This document shows, in pieces, positions 35,117 to 44,528 of a stretch of 64,000 nucleotides of DNA. Numbering within the stretch: the first letter of the stretch is position 1; the number at the start of each line of letters is the position of its first letter. The position numbers and the translations under genes are program-made. The notes beneath the pieces were generated by a model. That model made no database searches, was not told the origin of the DNA, and worked only from the letters and a program-made list of their open reading frames with translations. Origin of the DNA: Rhodobacterales bacterium (GTDB taxonomy: Bacteria; Pseudomonadota; Alphaproteobacteria; Rhodobacterales; Rhodobacteraceae); the NCBI GenBank assembly GCA_002747035.1, contig PDRZ01000015.1, positions 124,001-188,000 on the forward strand, written 5' to 3'.

Positions 35117-36123
35117 TGCATATACCTCACCAGCGACAGGCTTGAGAGTTTCACGGTCACGGCATAGAGGCTTTCCAGTTGAAACTGGACTGCTTCGAGT
35201 TGCGTGGCCGTTTCGAATTGGTCAATCCCCAGAAGTTCGCCCTTGGCGTATTCCAGGCTGGTCTTTTCCGTGGCCATGCGGGTTTCCGCCTCTTCAATCC
35301 GTGCCTGAGCATAGCCAAGATCGGCGCGCAGTTCGGTCACGTTGCCCTGGGACGCGAGCAGACCTTCGCCCGCCTCCATCAGCAGGCTGGACTGCAGGTC
35401 GAGCGAATACCCAAGCGTGCTGTCCGCGGCCAGTGCCGCCAAGGCGGTGTCGCGCAGAAGATTGCGGAACGTGTCGTCATCGGCGCGCAGGCCAAGTGTC
35501 ACGGATTCCTCATCGCTTAGCCGCATGGCCGCGAGGTCCGTGTCCGACCCAAGATAGCCGATGGTTTCGAAACCACCGCCGGGGGTGTTGAACCAGTCAT
35601 CCACCGCAGCGACGATATCCGAGTGGGTCGTCAGCCCGGTCACGGCGGTGCGCAGATCGGCCATCATCGAGTCAGCATCGGCCAGCGGTTGGACATTGGT
35701 CGTGGTCCCAGAGAACAGGGATTGTCCGGCCACGCTTGTGTTCAGGGCGGAAATCAAGGATTGCATATCCCCCCGCGCCTGGGTCGACGCGTGGAGCTTG
35801 GGTTCCGCCAACTCCGTGGCACCGGCTGTCAGCATCGCGGTGCTGAGGTCCGCAGTGCGGGTTTGAACGTTGTCCAGCGCCAGTTGCATGGCATCGGTAA
35901 ATGTTGCGGCCTCGGCCGCGTTGGTCTGAAAACTGTCCAGCACACGCAGGCTGCGTTCGATGTCGCCAAGGTAGGAAAAGTTGCCTTTGAGATGGGCCGA
36001 CACATCCGATGTTGCGCCGGTGGTCAGCTCCTGTGACAGGCGGGTCATTTCGCTGGATAGCCTGACGTTATTGTGCCGCAACATGAAGCTTTGCGCCATA
36101 TCACCGAGAGATAGCATTGGCAT
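35113..36123 (-). CDS. flgL: Flagellar hook-associated protein 3 (flagellin-like)
   Basis: Joins the hook-filament junction with FlgK. It has 336 residues with the coiled-coil flagellin N-terminus (RHNVRLSSEMTRLSQELTTG near residue 15, partly altered) and C-terminus (RMATEKTSLEYAKGELLGID, QFETATQLEAVQFQLESLYA). The middle is short. It begins 5 bases after flgK and overlaps flgI, so flgK-flgL-flgI form one unit. Classed as FlgL rather than flagellin by position and by the C-terminal sequence. Confidence 0.9.
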   Translation of the reverse strand: MPMLSLGDMAQSFMLRHNNVRLSSEMTRLSQELTTGATSDVSAHLKGNFSYLGDIERSLRVLDSFQTNAAEAATFTDAMQLALDNVQTRTADLSTAMLTAGATELAEPKLHASTQARGDMQSLISALNTSVAGQSLFSGTTTNVQPLADADSMMADLRTAVTGLTTHSDIVAAVDDWFNTPGGGFETIGYLGSDTDLAAMRLSDEESVTLGLRADDDTFRNLLRDTALAALAADSTLGYSLDLQSSLLMEAGEGLLASQGNVTELRADLGYAQARIEEAETRMATEKTSLEYAKGELLGIDQFETATQLEAVQFQLESLYAVTVKLSSLSLVRYMQ

Positions 36124-36128
36124 GGGTG

Positions 36129-37583
36129 TCAGATCCTCATCAGGGTTTGCATCATTTCGTCAATGGTCGTCATGACCTGAGCATTCGCGGCATAGGCCTG
36201 TTCTATCAGCATCAGCTTTTGCATCTCCTGATCCGAATCCACCCCATCTTCCAACACCAGGGCTTCTAATTCGTTAAGCTGGGTGGTGGCGAAGGTCAGG
36301 TTTTGATCGCTGAGGTGCCGGTCGGTGCCGATCCGGGACAGCATGTTGGCTTGTAAATCTGCGACCGAGTAGGCCGAGCCGCTAAAGGCCCCCGAAGCCG
36401 GGCTGCGCAGTGTTGTAAGCGCCGCGCCGAGATCCTGAAGAAACGATGCCTGGCCCACATCGCCGGGAGCGGCGGCACCCAAGCCATCGCGCAGGCGCCA
36501 GGTTGCGCCGCCAGCAGAGGGATCCACCGCCGCATTGATCGACAGGCGGGCGGACAGGCCAACCTCGTCCGCTGCGGCAAATGCTGCACCGCCGTCAGTG
36601 AACAGGCCCGCATCGCCGGGAAAGAGAGTGGGGTCGAGCCCGCTATCTTGAAACCTCTCCACCAGATCGCGCGCGTTGGCGTCAAGCTGTGCCTGTGCCG
36701 CCGGTGCAAGTTCATCCCGGATTTCAAACAGAGCGGCGAGGCGACCGCCGTGGATGTGCCCCTGTTCATTGTCCAGTGACAGGTCGATCCCGTTGATGGA
36801 CAGGCCAGACAGATGCCCGGCACCAATGGTCATGTGCTCGGTTACAAGGTTGACCGGGGAAAATTCGAATTCCGCCGCCGTGCCATCAAGGATCACCGCA
36901 CCGCCCGGCGTGAACAGGGCAACGGCACCCAGATCGCGGGGCACCTGTTTGACCGGAACGATTTCCGAAATCTCGTCAATCAGCAACTGGCGTTGGTCTT
37001 CGAAGGCCGAGGTGTCACGGCCCTTGATCGTTGCCGTGGCGATTTTGAGGTTCAGCTCGCGGGTTTCGGCCAGCGCGTCGTTAAGCCGTTCCACCGTGGT
37101 GCCGATTTCGGTGTCGGCATCGCTGCGCATGTTCTGGATCCCCCTGGAAACCGAGGCGAAGGTGTCCGCGACAGACCGGGCGCTTTGCAATACCGTGTCC
37201 AGCCGGTTTTCAATATCCGGGCGGCTGGCCGCCGAGATCAACGCCGATTCGAAATCGGCGATACGGGCGGAAAGGGAATCACCGTCGCTTGGTGTGCCAA
37301 CCAGATTTTCCAACTTGCTGTAATATTCCGCCAACCGGTTGGTGTTGGCAAAGTCCGAGGTGGCCGCGCGCCGATCCGAGATCAGGCCCAGATCCACGTG
37401 ACGCACGATGCCGTTGACCGACACGCCGCCAACTCCGCCAAGCGCACGGGCACCTACATCCAGTTCGCGCCGGGCATACCCATCGGTCATCACGTTCGAC
37501 AGGTTCGAAGCTGTAAGCTGAGCCGCCCGCGAGGCGGCGTTCAGCCCGGAAAGGGCGTTGGAAAATGCACCTGTGAGGCTCAT
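36129..37583 (-). CDS. flgK: Flagellar hook-associated protein 1
   Basis: Hook-filament junction protein, secreted through the flagellar export apparatus. It has 484 residues. The N-terminal rod-type motif (GAFSNALSGLNAASRAAQLT, ASNLSNVMTDGYARRELDVG) and the C-terminal partner (ANMLSRIG, LEDGVDSDQEMQKLMLIEQA, YAANAQVMTTIDEMMQTLM) are both clear. Between flgE and flgK there are 151 bases, enough for an internal promoter. Confidence 0.95.
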   Translation of the reverse strand: MSLTGAFSNALSGLNAASRAAQLTASNLSNVMTDGYARRELDVGARALGGVGGVSVNGIVRHVDLGLISDRRAATSDFANTNRLAEYYSKLENLVGTPSDGDSLSARIADFESALISAASRPDIENRLDTVLQSARSVADTFASVSRGIQNMRSDADTEIGTTVERLNDALAETRELNLKIATATIKGRDTSAFEDQRQLLIDEISEIVPVKQVPRDLGAVALFTPGGAVILDGTAAEFEFSPVNLVTEHMTIGAGHLSGLSINGIDLSLDNEQGHIHGGRLAALFEIRDELAPAAQAQLDANARDLVERFQDSGLDPTLFPGDAGLFTDGGAAFAAADEVGLSARLSINAAVDPSAGGATWRLRDGLGAAAPGDVGQASFLQDLGAALTTLRSPASGAFSGSAYSVADLQANMLSRIGTDRHLSDQNLTFATTQLNELEALVLEDGVDSDQEMQKLMLIEQAYAANAQVMTTIDEMMQTLMRI

Positions 37584-37734
37584 GATCGTTCCTTGTTCTG
37601 GTTGGTCGGTCAGAGAGTGTTGGCCCGGCTCCGCAGAAGAGGTCGGGACAACGGGTGCCGAAGGGTTTCGGGTGCGGGGTGTTTCGGAGCGCGCCGCAAC
37701 GCGGCCCTATCCGAAACGCGCCCGGATCACCGGA

Positions 37735-39033
37735 TTATCGTTTGATATTGGCCGTTTCCTGAAGCATCTCATCCACCGTCTGGATCACTTTGGCGTTCGA
37801 GGTATAGGCCCGCTGAGTTTCAATCATCGCAGTCAACTCACCCGCCACGTCGGTGGTCGATTCCTCGCGCGCATAAGAAACAATGTCACCGGTTGGCCTA
37901 TCCGCGGCATCCCACAGGAAGTAGGAGCCGCTGTTCGGTGAAGGCAGGTAGGTCTGTTGGTCCAGCGCCACAAGCCCGTTGGGGTTGGGCAGGTCGACCA
38001 GCGGAATCTGATAGATTGTGCGGGTCACACCGGTGTCAAAGAAGGCGTGAACCATGCCGTTTGCATCCACCTCGACCGAGGTCATGTTGCCGACCGGGAA
38101 GCCGTCCTTGGTGATCGACACGGGGGCAAAGGTGTCCGACAGTTGCGTCAGCCCGTCCGATTCCCCGATCATGCCGATATCGATTTCCATCGGCCCCCCT
38201 TCGACATTCACCAGCAAGGTGCCATCCGTTGCGTTATAGGCGCCGCCGCTGACTGTCGCGACGCTCAGCAAAGTGCCCGCATCGGTGCGCGAATCCGAGA
38301 AGGTGAGGGTATATTCACCGATCACCACACCCGGTTGCGCGGTGTCTTCGATCACCATGGTCCATTCGTTCGAGGTGCCGGTTGCCGGAATCGTTGGTGT
38401 AAAGGTGACATTCAGGTTTTCGGACGTGCCCAGATTGTCGAAATATTCGATTGAGGACACACGCGGATCGCCGGAGGCGGTGGAATCCGTATCAGTCGCG
38501 GGCAGGTTGATGCCCAGGCCGATCTGTGTCGTGGGTTCGCCCGAGAACTGGTTTACATTGATCTGCACCGGTTCAAGGCCCGCCGCCGTGTCGCGGGGAT
38601 AGGTTGGCACCGTGCCATCGGCCAGCGCCGGCCATCCCAGCAAAACAAGGCCCGATTGGGACACCAGATACCCGTTGCTATCCGTACGGAAAGACCCGGT
38701 GGTGGTCAGGTGCATTTGTGGATCACCTTCGCCTCTTACTTCCGTCATCCGGGCAACGGGAAGCATCCCCCGCCCGCGCACCGCCAAGTCGGTAGAGTTT
38801 GATGTGGCCACAAGCGCGCCGCGTTCGTCAATCAGACGTTGGGTTGTCGTCCGCACACCCCCGGCGGAATAGGTGCCGGTATTCGAAGACAGGACCATCG
38901 AATGAAAGTCCGCTTCGATCCGTTTATAGCCATAGGTGGCGGAGTTCGCGATATTGTCGGAGATTGTCGCCAACCGGGTTGCATTGGCGGCAAGACCCGC
39001 CACACCGGCATTTAGCGAAGATGAAATCGTCAT
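37735..39033 (-). CDS. flgE: Flagellar hook protein
   Basis: Subunit of the flexible hook. It has 432 residues. N-terminal SSLNAGVAGLAANATRLATI and SDNIANSATYGYKR form the conserved rod/hook segment, the middle carries the hook domain (VSSIEYFDNLGTSENLNVTF), and the C-terminal ELTAMIETQRAYTSNAKVIQ and TVDEMLQE complete it. I placed the start at MTISSSLNAG, 7 codons inside the longest frame. A TTAG-N7-TTAA sequence (39092-39106, minus strand) upstream resembles a CtrA box with one mismatch. Confidence 0.95.
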   Translation of the reverse strand: MTISSSLNAGVAGLAANATRLATISDNIANSATYGYKRIEADFHSMVLSSNTGTYSAGGVRTTTQRLIDERGALVATSNSTDLAVRGRGMLPVARMTEVRGEGDPQMHLTTTGSFRTDSNGYLVSQSGLVLLGWPALADGTVPTYPRDTAAGLEPVQINVNQFSGEPTTQIGLGINLPATDTDSTASGDPRVSSIEYFDNLGTSENLNVTFTPTIPATGTSNEWTMVIEDTAQPGVVIGEYTLTFSDSRTDAGTLLSVATVSGGAYNATDGTLLVNVEGGPMEIDIGMIGESDGLTQLSDTFAPVSITKDGFPVGNMTSVEVDANGMVHAFFDTGVTRTIYQIPLVDLPNPNGLVALDQQTYLPSPNSGSYFLWDAADRPTGDIVSYAREESTTDVAGELTAMIETQRAYTSNAKVIQTVDEMLQETANIKR

Positions 39034-39192
39034 GGATACGCCTTTCTGCTGCATCGACCATCAATTGCCGAACAGAGATAAGGCCCTGCCATTAACAGCG
39101 GACTAACATCTAAAATGCTTCAGAGTTTTCTCCCCTCCGCCCATAAATGCGCGGAGGGGAGAGGTTTGAGAAGGCGGGCCAGAGCCGGGTTG

Positions 39193-40062
39193 TTATTCGC
39201 CTCCCCTGAGCAGCACGATCTCCAGCCGATTGTTGCGGATCGACATAGGATTGCGCGAGATCGGATCGCGGTCGGCATGACCGGTCACGCGCTCCATCCG
39301 GTTGCGATCCATACCGAGGTCCTGAAGCAACAGTCGCATGGCGTTGGCCCGTGATGCGGACAGGTCCCATACTGGATTTTCAGCCAAAACAACAGGTTGC
39401 GACCGGGTGTGTCCGCCAATCGCGATCTGGTTTTCGACCAGCGCCAGAACCCTTGCGAGCATATTGGACAGGTCCAGAAGCGTTTCGCTTGGCCGGTTGG
39501 TGTCCCCTTCAAACAAGGTGCGCCCCTCCAGGTCGAACAATTCGATGACCAGACCTTCGTCCGTGACCCGGGTCACGATATGTTTGAGCTTTTCCGGGCT
39601 GACCGTGCTTTCGCCGCTGCGCCCGGCAAGCGCGTCTTCGACGGATTTGAATGCTTCGCTGTCACGGTCTTCGCCCATGCCCTTTCCGGCGCTCGACTCG
39701 CCGCCGTCGGAGGAGACACCGGATTCGCCACGGGCCTTGTTTCCTTCGGTCGGACGCAGGTTGGTCGCCCCGGTTCCGTTTTGCGGAAGGGTCATTTCCG
39801 AGAACACATTATCTCCGCCAAAAGACCCGTCCCCGCCACCGGAGACCCGGTTGATCGGCACCGTGGGGCTGAAATAATCAGCCACACCTTTTCGTTGTTT
39901 TTCCGTCGTTGCGTTCAACAGCCACATCAGAAGAAAGAAGGCCATCATGGCCGTCACAAAGTCCGCATAGGCAACTTTCCATGCACCACCGTGGTGCCCG
40001 TCGCCGCCCACGACCTTTTTCTTCTTGATGATGACTGGAGCCGCATTGCTTTGCGCGCTCAT
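39193..40062 (-). CDS. motB: Flagellar motor stator protein MotB
   Basis: Stator subunit that anchors the proton channel to peptidoglycan. It has 289 residues. A single membrane segment (VAYADFVTAMMAFFLLMWLL) carries the essential Asp34. A long acidic Gly/Ser-rich linker follows, then an OmpA-like domain with GHTRSQPV, DLSASRANAM and VTGHADRDP. KKKKVVGGDGHHGGAWK before the membrane segment is typical. Start 40062 has GGTGG upstream; a TTG further out is unlikely. motA is not adjacent in this window. Confidence 0.95.
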   Translation of the reverse strand: MSAQSNAAPVIIKKKKVVGGDGHHGGAWKVAYADFVTAMMAFFLLMWLLNATTEKQRKGVADYFSPTVPINRVSGGGDGSFGGDNVFSEMTLPQNGTGATNLRPTEGNKARGESGVSSDGGESSAGKGMGEDRDSEAFKSVEDALAGRSGESTVSPEKLKHIVTRVTDEGLVIELFDLEGRTLFEGDTNRPSETLLDLSNMLARVLALVENQIAIGGHTRSQPVVLAENPVWDLSASRANAMRLLLQDLGMDRNRMERVTGHADRDPISRNPMSIRNNRLEIVLLRGGE

Positions 40063-40220
40063 TTTCACCACCTTTTTCAACTCACCCAGGCCAAGGGATA
40101 GCGGAGAGGAGTTACCGGGACCTTAAAGTTAAAATTTTTCCACGTGGCCCCATTGTTGACATAATTCAATAAAGACAATGAGTTGCGGTGTTTTTCCGGC
40201 GGTGTGCCCGGGGCGGAAGA

Positions 40221-40565
40221 TCACTCGACCGAGCGGATCAGTTTGCGTTCAAGAACCCGCAGCACGGTGCGCAGGTCGTGGCCGCGTTTAAGGATCCGCC
40301 CATCCACGCCGATCACCGAATACTGACCCTGGCGATTGCGAAGTTTCGGTGTCTTTTCAATGCGGTAAAGCGGGTGTTCGGCCGTGCGCCGAAAGATCGA
40401 AAAAACCGCAACATCGCGCAGGCAGGAAATCCCGTAATCGCGCCATTCCCCGGCGGCGACCATGCGGCCATAAAGGGACAGGATCACCCCAAGTTCGGTG
40501 CGGTGGAAGGCCACCTGGGTTCGCGGTGCAGGCCCGGGAAAGGGCGTCGGGTCTTGTATCGTCAT
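40221..40565 (-). CDS. DUF2794 domain-containing protein
   Basis: A 114-residue protein of unknown function that fits the alphaproteobacterial DUF2794 family (VAFHRTELGVILSLYGRMVA, GEWRDYGIS, FSIFRRTAEHPLYRIEK, QGQYSVIGVDGRILKRGHDL, LRVLERKL). I placed the start at MTIQDPTPFP. The frame extends 46 codons upstream in sequence that looks non-coding. There is no signal peptide or membrane segment. It lies upstream of motB in the same direction, 158 bases away. I know of no functional data. Confidence 0.88.
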   Translation of the reverse strand: MTIQDPTPFPGPAPRTQVAFHRTELGVILSLYGRMVAAGEWRDYGISCLRDVAVFSIFRRTAEHPLYRIEKTPKLRNRQGQYSVIGVDGRILKRGHDLRTVLRVLERKLIRSVE

Positions 40566-40788
40566 GACAATCAGAGTTGCGCTTTTGGCGACACAAATCA
40601 AGCCCCGGCAGCGAACCGGACCGGGAGCAGCGCGCGATGGGGTAGGACACTGACGGCAGTCTGACAGGACAGGACGAATCGGGGGGTGACATTGGCGCAC
40701 CAAGGCGGCACCGGCGCGGCATCAGGATTTCTGTCGGGGTATCAGGCGGAAAAGGGTTAATTCGAAGCGTCGCGCGCGGGGAGGGCGA

Positions 40789-41085
40789 TCAGCCGCACCA
40801 CAGCCGGACGACGACTCGGTCCTTATCCAGATCCACGTTCAGCCGATCGGGCCGGAGGTCCGTGGTCACCATCGCACCGGGGGGGATAATCCGCACGGGA
40901 CCGGTTCGGTCATGGACATCCGCGTCCGTCAAACGCCGCCCGATCACATGAGTCAGCCCGTCGCCACCACAGCCCGCAAGGCGGGCGGGATCAACGGCAG
41001 GTGAGTCAGGGGGTGTTTCGACTGCTGGCAGACAGGCGGCCAATGCAAGCGGGAAGACCGCCGCCAATGGTAGTTTGCTTCGCAT
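40789..41085 (-). CDS. Peptidase inhibitor I78 family lipoprotein
   Basis: A 98-residue envelope lipoprotein. MRSKLPLAAVFPLALAAC has a lipobox (LAAC, Cys18). The mature part matches the I78 inhibitor pattern: CGGDGLTHVIGRRLTDADVH, then PVRIIPPGAMVTTDLRPDRLN, then VDLDKDRVVVRLWCG, with the two Cys probably bonded. Fungal and bacterial members block serine proteases. The target here is unknown. The start is well inside a longer open frame. Confidence 0.85.
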   Translation of the reverse strand: MRSKLPLAAVFPLALAACLPAVETPPDSPAVDPARLAGCGGDGLTHVIGRRLTDADVHDRTGPVRIIPPGAMVTTDLRPDRLNVDLDKDRVVVRLWCG

Positions 41086-41251
41086 GAGGCTGACTCCTGT
41101 TTTTGCAAAGACATAGATCAGATTTTTGGAAAAACATAGATCAAACATGTCGGAGATCGGCAGGCGGGGGGCGTGCCCCGCTTGAAAACCGGCGCGGATT
41201 GGCGCAGGGTCAACCAAAGCCACTGATCGCATTTGAGAGAGGAATTCACCC

Positions 41252-42364
41252 ATGCGCACCCGAGCCGCTGTTGCCGTAGAAGCCGGCAAACCGTTGGAAA
41301 TCATGGAGGTGAACCTGGAAGGTCCCAAGGCCGGAGAGGTTTTGGTTGAAATCAAGGCCACCGGGATTTGCCACACCGACGAGTTCACCCGGTCGGGTGA
41401 AGACCCCGAAGGGCTGTTCCCTGCGATACTGGGCCATGAAGGCGCAGGCGTGGTGGTTGAAGTGGGTCCCGGCGTGACCTCGTTGGAAGTGGGGGATCAC
41501 GTGATCCCGCTTTACACCCCGGAATGCCGGGAATGCGAATACTGTCTGAACCCCAAGACCAACTTGTGCCAGTCGATCCGCGTGACTCAGGGCCAGGGGT
41601 TGATGCCCGACGGAACCAGCCGGTTCTCGATGCTGGATGGCACCCCGATCCTGCATTACATGGGCTGTTCCACATTCGCCAATCACACGGTTCTGCCTGA
41701 AATCGCGCTGGCCAAGGTGCGCAAGGACGCGCCGTTCGACAAGATCTGTTACATCGGGTGCGGCGTGACCACCGGCATTGGCGCAGTGATCAACACGGCC
41801 AAGGTGGAAATCGGCAGCCGGGCGATCGTGTTCGGTCTTGGCGGTATCGGGTTGAACGTGATCCAGGGACTGCGCATGGCCGGGGCGGATCAGATCGTGG
41901 GCGTGGACCTGAACCCGTCAAAAGTGGAGATGGCGACGCGGTTCGGCATGACCGATTTTGTCAATCCGGGCGATGTGAGCGGCGATCTTGTCGGCCACCT
42001 TGTCGAACTGACGGGTGGGGGCGCGGATTACACATTTGACGCCACCGGGAATATTCAGGTGATGCGCACAGCGTTGGAAAGCGCCCACAAGGGGTGGGGC
42101 GAAAGTGTCATCATCGGCGTGGCACCGTCGGGGGCCGAGATTTCGACCCGTCCGTTCCAGCTTGTTACGGGTCGCGTATGGCGTGGGACCGCGTTTGGCG
42201 GGGCGCGGGGCCGGACCGAGGTGCCCCGGATCGTTGATTGGTACATGGATGGCAAGATCGAGATCGACCCGATGATCACCCACACCATGGGGTTGGACGA
42301 CATCAACAAGGGGTTCGATTTGATGCATGCGGGCAAAAGCATCCGCAGCGTGGTGGTGTATTAA
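41252..42364 (+). CDS. adhI: S-(hydroxymethyl)glutathione dehydrogenase / class III alcohol dehydrogenase
   Basis: Zn- and NAD-dependent oxidation of the formaldehyde-glutathione adduct to S-formylglutathione (also S-nitrosoglutathione reduction). It has 370 residues. Catalytic Zn site Cys in [14 protein letters not shown] and GHEGAG; structural Zn loop with Cys in [15 protein letters not shown]; Rossmann [33 protein letters not shown] and the C-terminal [20 protein letters not shown] are class III features. fghA for the next step lies 5 kb away on the same strand. In enterobacteria the gene is called frmA. A terminator follows. Confidence 0.95.
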   Translation: MRTRAAVAVEAGKPLEIMEVNLEGPKAGEVLVEIKATGICHTDEFTRSGEDPEGLFPAILGHEGAGVVVEVGPGVTSLEVGDHVIPLYTPECRECEYCLNPKTNLCQSIRVTQGQGLMPDGTSRFSMLDGTPILHYMGCSTFANHTVLPEIALAKVRKDAPFDKICYIGCGVTTGIGAVINTAKVEIGSRAIVFGLGGIGLNVIQGLRMAGADQIVGVDLNPSKVEMATRFGMTDFVNPGDVSGDLVGHLVELTGGGADYTFDATGNIQVMRTALESAHKGWGESVIIGVAPSGAEISTRPFQLVTGRVWRGTAFGGARGRTEVPRIVDWYMDGKIEIDPMITHTMGLDDINKGFDLMHAGKSIRSVVVY

Positions 42365-42438
42365 GGGTCAGCCATCTGGCCCTTGCCTTTTACCCTTACC
42401 TCGTGGCCCGTGCCATCAGGGGCCTGACGGCAGATTGG

Positions 42439-42469
42439 AAGGCGCGTTCCCGGAGGGGCGCGCCTTTTT
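42439..42469 (+). terminator. Rho-independent terminator after adhI
   Basis: AAGGCGCG and CGCGCCTT pair around a 12-base loop, continuing into a T-run, about 75 bases past the adhI stop. Confidence 0.8.
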
Positions 42470-42600
42470 CTATCGGGTTTCTATCGGGCGCATGGGTCAA
42501 GGGGCGTGTTCAGTTCGCCCCGGTCACGGGTCTCAGGGGTGCCCGGGTGGAACTGTCTCTTTGTCGCGGGGGTTGTGTCGGGAGGGTGTGGGGGTTACTA

Positions 42601-42617
42601 TTTAGAATAATTCTAAA
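42601..42617. promoter_or_regulatory. Irr box (ICE-type iron control element) upstream of mbfA
   Basis: TTTAGAATAATTCTAAA is a perfect 17-base palindrome, 12 bases before the mbfA start. It matches the Irr-binding ICE pattern of alphaproteobacteria (TTTAGAA-N3-TTCTAAA). In Agrobacterium and Bradyrhizobium mbfA is repressed by Irr under low iron, so site and gene agree. Confidence 0.88.
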
Positions 42618-42629
42618 GTGGAGGGCCCC

Positions 42630-43604
42630 ATGCGGTTTTGGTCTCAGCGGCGCAGGCTCACGGATTTGTCGGATCAGGAAATTCTGGCGCTTGCGATTTC
42701 ATCCGAAGAGGACGATGCGCGGATTTACCGGACCTATGCGGAACATCTGCGCGCTGAATTCCCCGACAGTGCTGCGGTTTTCGAAGGCATGGCACGGGAA
42801 GAGGACGCGCACAGGCAGGCGCTGATCGAACTGCACAGGGTGCGGTTTGGAGAGGTGATCCCGCTGATCCGCCGCGAACACGTGGCCGGGTTTTACGCGC
42901 GCCGCCCCGTGTGGCTTATCGAAAACCTTGGCCTTGAGCGAATGCGGGAGGAAGCGGCGGCCATGGAAGCCGATGCCGAACTGTTCTATGTCGCGGCAGC
43001 GGCACGCAGTTCTGATGCGGCGACCCGCAAGCTGTTGGGTGATTTGGCGGCGGCAGAGGCGGGGCACCAGAGATCGGCGCATGAGATGGAAGAGCGGCAT
43101 CTGAGTGGCGGGGCGCGCGAACGCGAAGGCCGCACCGCCCACCGCCAGTTCATCCTGACATGGGTGCAACCGGGATTGGCCGGGCTGATGGACGGTTCGG
43201 TGTCGACGCTGGCACCGATTTTTGCCACGGCTTTTGCGACACAGGATACGTGGACCACGTTTCTGGTCGGGTTGGCGGCCAGTGTCGGGGCCGGGATTTC
43301 CATGGGCTTTACCGAAGCCGCCAGCGACGATGGTGAATTATCGGGGCGGGGCAGCCCGGTAAAACGTGGTTTTGCCAGCGGGATCATGACCACGGTGGGC
43401 GGGCTGGGACACGCGCTGCCCTATCTGATCCCTGATTTCTGGACAGCGACCATTACGGCGATCATCGTCGTCTTCGTGGAACTGTGGGTGATTGCATGGA
43501 TCCAGAACCGGTATATGGAAACCCCCTTTTTCCGCGCGGCTTTCCAGGTGGTTCTGGGGGGCGCGCTTGTGTTTGCTGCGGGCGTCCTGATCGGCAGCGG
43601 ATAG
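42630..43604 (+). CDS. mbfA: Membrane-bound ferritin / iron exporter MbfA (erythrin-VIT1 family)
   Basis: Exports iron from the cell and protects against iron and peroxide stress. It has 324 residues. The cytoplasmic N-terminal ferritin-like four-helix domain (about 15-165) has di-iron Glu/His motifs EEDDARIYRTYAEHL, GMAREEDAHRQALI, EAAAMEADAELFY and AAAEAGHQRSAHE. The C-terminal half is a VIT1-like membrane domain (PGLAGLMDGSVSTLAPIFATA, GLAASVGAGISMGFTEAASD). The start at MRFWSQRRRL follows TGGAGGGC. A GTG 12 bases upstream is possible but less likely. The Irr box overlaps the expected promoter. Confidence 0.95.
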   Translation: MRFWSQRRRLTDLSDQEILALAISSEEDDARIYRTYAEHLRAEFPDSAAVFEGMAREEDAHRQALIELHRVRFGEVIPLIRREHVAGFYARRPVWLIENLGLERMREEAAAMEADAELFYVAAAARSSDAATRKLLGDLAAAEAGHQRSAHEMEERHLSGGAREREGRTAHRQFILTWVQPGLAGLMDGSVSTLAPIFATAFATQDTWTTFLVGLAASVGAGISMGFTEAASDDGELSGRGSPVKRGFASGIMTTVGGLGHALPYLIPDFWTATITAIIVVFVELWVIAWIQNRYMETPFFRAAFQVVLGGALVFAAGVLIGSG

Positions 43605-43623
43605 TCGGGGTTGAAATCTGTAA

Positions 43624-43725
43624 CACCGCCTGCGGCGTGCGGTGGGCGGTTCCCCCTATGGGCGCAGCGCGCCCATAGGGGGAACCGCCGGGCCCAACCG
43701 GCGAGGATCGCATTTTAATGCGATC
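43624..43725. repeat. Row of three perfect hairpins between mbfA and the GST gene
   Basis: CACCGC/GCGGTG (43624-43644), then a perfect 21-bp stem from GGCGGTTCCCCC (43645) to GGGGGAACCGCC (43689) with loop AGC, then GATCGCATTTTAATGCGATC (43706-43725), a perfect 20-base palindrome. The flanking genes are convergent, so this is probably a two-way terminator, though the size and perfection of the stem are unusual. Confidence 0.75.
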
Positions 43726-43775
43726 GGAGTGGGCGGGAGGGCTGTTTTCAGGGTCTGTGCGTCATATGTGCGGGA

Positions 43776-44387
43776 TCAATCGGGGCCACCTGCCTTAAGG
43801 GCCGCGACATAAGCGGGGCGCGCGCGAATCTCTGCCACGAAGCGGGCGAGCTTGGGATAGCGGTCCCCATGGCCCTGTTTCACGGCGATTTCGGCTGGGA
43901 AGCTCAGCATGATATCCACGGCGGACAGATCATCCAGAACGAAGTGTCCAGAGGGGCGCAGGATCTGATCCATGAAGGCGAAGTGGCTGTGGACCTGTTG
44001 TTTGATCCGCGGCCCCAGGGGTTTGCCTGCCTCTCCCAGTGTGCGCACATAAAGTGCCAGCAACAGCGGGGTCATGGCCGATCCTTCAGCAAAATGCATC
44101 AGCTCGAGATGGGTGATATAGGCATCCGTGTTGCGCGCGGGGATCATACCCGGTGCGAAACGGTCACAGAGAAGTTCGGTGATCGCCCCGGATTCCACCA
44201 CCAAACGCCCGTCCAGCTCGATCATGGGTGCTTTCCCCAGAGGATGGATATTCAGCAATTCGGGTGGTGCGAGGTTGGTGGTGGCGTCTCGCTCATAGCG
44301 GATGACCTCGTAAGGCTGGCCCAGCTCTTCGAGCAGCCAGAGAATGCGGTGGGAGCGAGAGCGGTTGAGGTGGTGAACCCTGATCAT
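43776..44387 (-). CDS. Glutathione S-transferase family protein
   Basis: A 203-residue cytosolic GST. The N-terminal thioredoxin fold starts IRVHHLNRSRSHRILWLLEE and has the glutathione-binding NIHPLGKAPMIEL and ESGAITELL. The all-helical C-terminal domain follows (HFVLDDLSAVDIMLSFPAEI). The Ser/Arg-rich SRSHR loop replaces the usual catalytic Ser/Tyr context, seen in beta-like GSTs. I placed the start at MIRVHHLNRS. Substrate unknown. The genes around it for formaldehyde oxidation also use glutathione, which may be coincidence. Confidence 0.9.
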   Translation of the reverse strand: MIRVHHLNRSRSHRILWLLEELGQPYEVIRYERDATTNLAPPELLNIHPLGKAPMIELDGRLVVESGAITELLCDRFAPGMIPARNTDAYITHLELMHFAEGSAMTPLLLALYVRTLGEAGKPLGPRIKQQVHSHFAFMDQILRPSGHFVLDDLSAVDIMLSFPAEIAVKQGHGDRYPKLARFVAEIRARPAYVAALKAGGPD

Positions 44388-44528
44388 GGGTGCTGTCCTT
44401 TCGTGTAGGGGCCTGAAGTGCAGGGACAGCCCGACCATAGGCGGCTGGCGGAGAATGACCACAGGCTGTCAGAAAAACGCAACGTCGCTGAGGAGACACG
44501 ATTTTTACGTAATAATCGTGACCAGCGT

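Noticed and set aside
40156-40169. FNR/FnrL-like site TTGA-N6-TCAA upstream of motB
   Set aside because: Eight fixed bases are expected about once by chance in a 64-kb window, and the outer positions (TTGAC, TTCAA) do not fit the full consensus.
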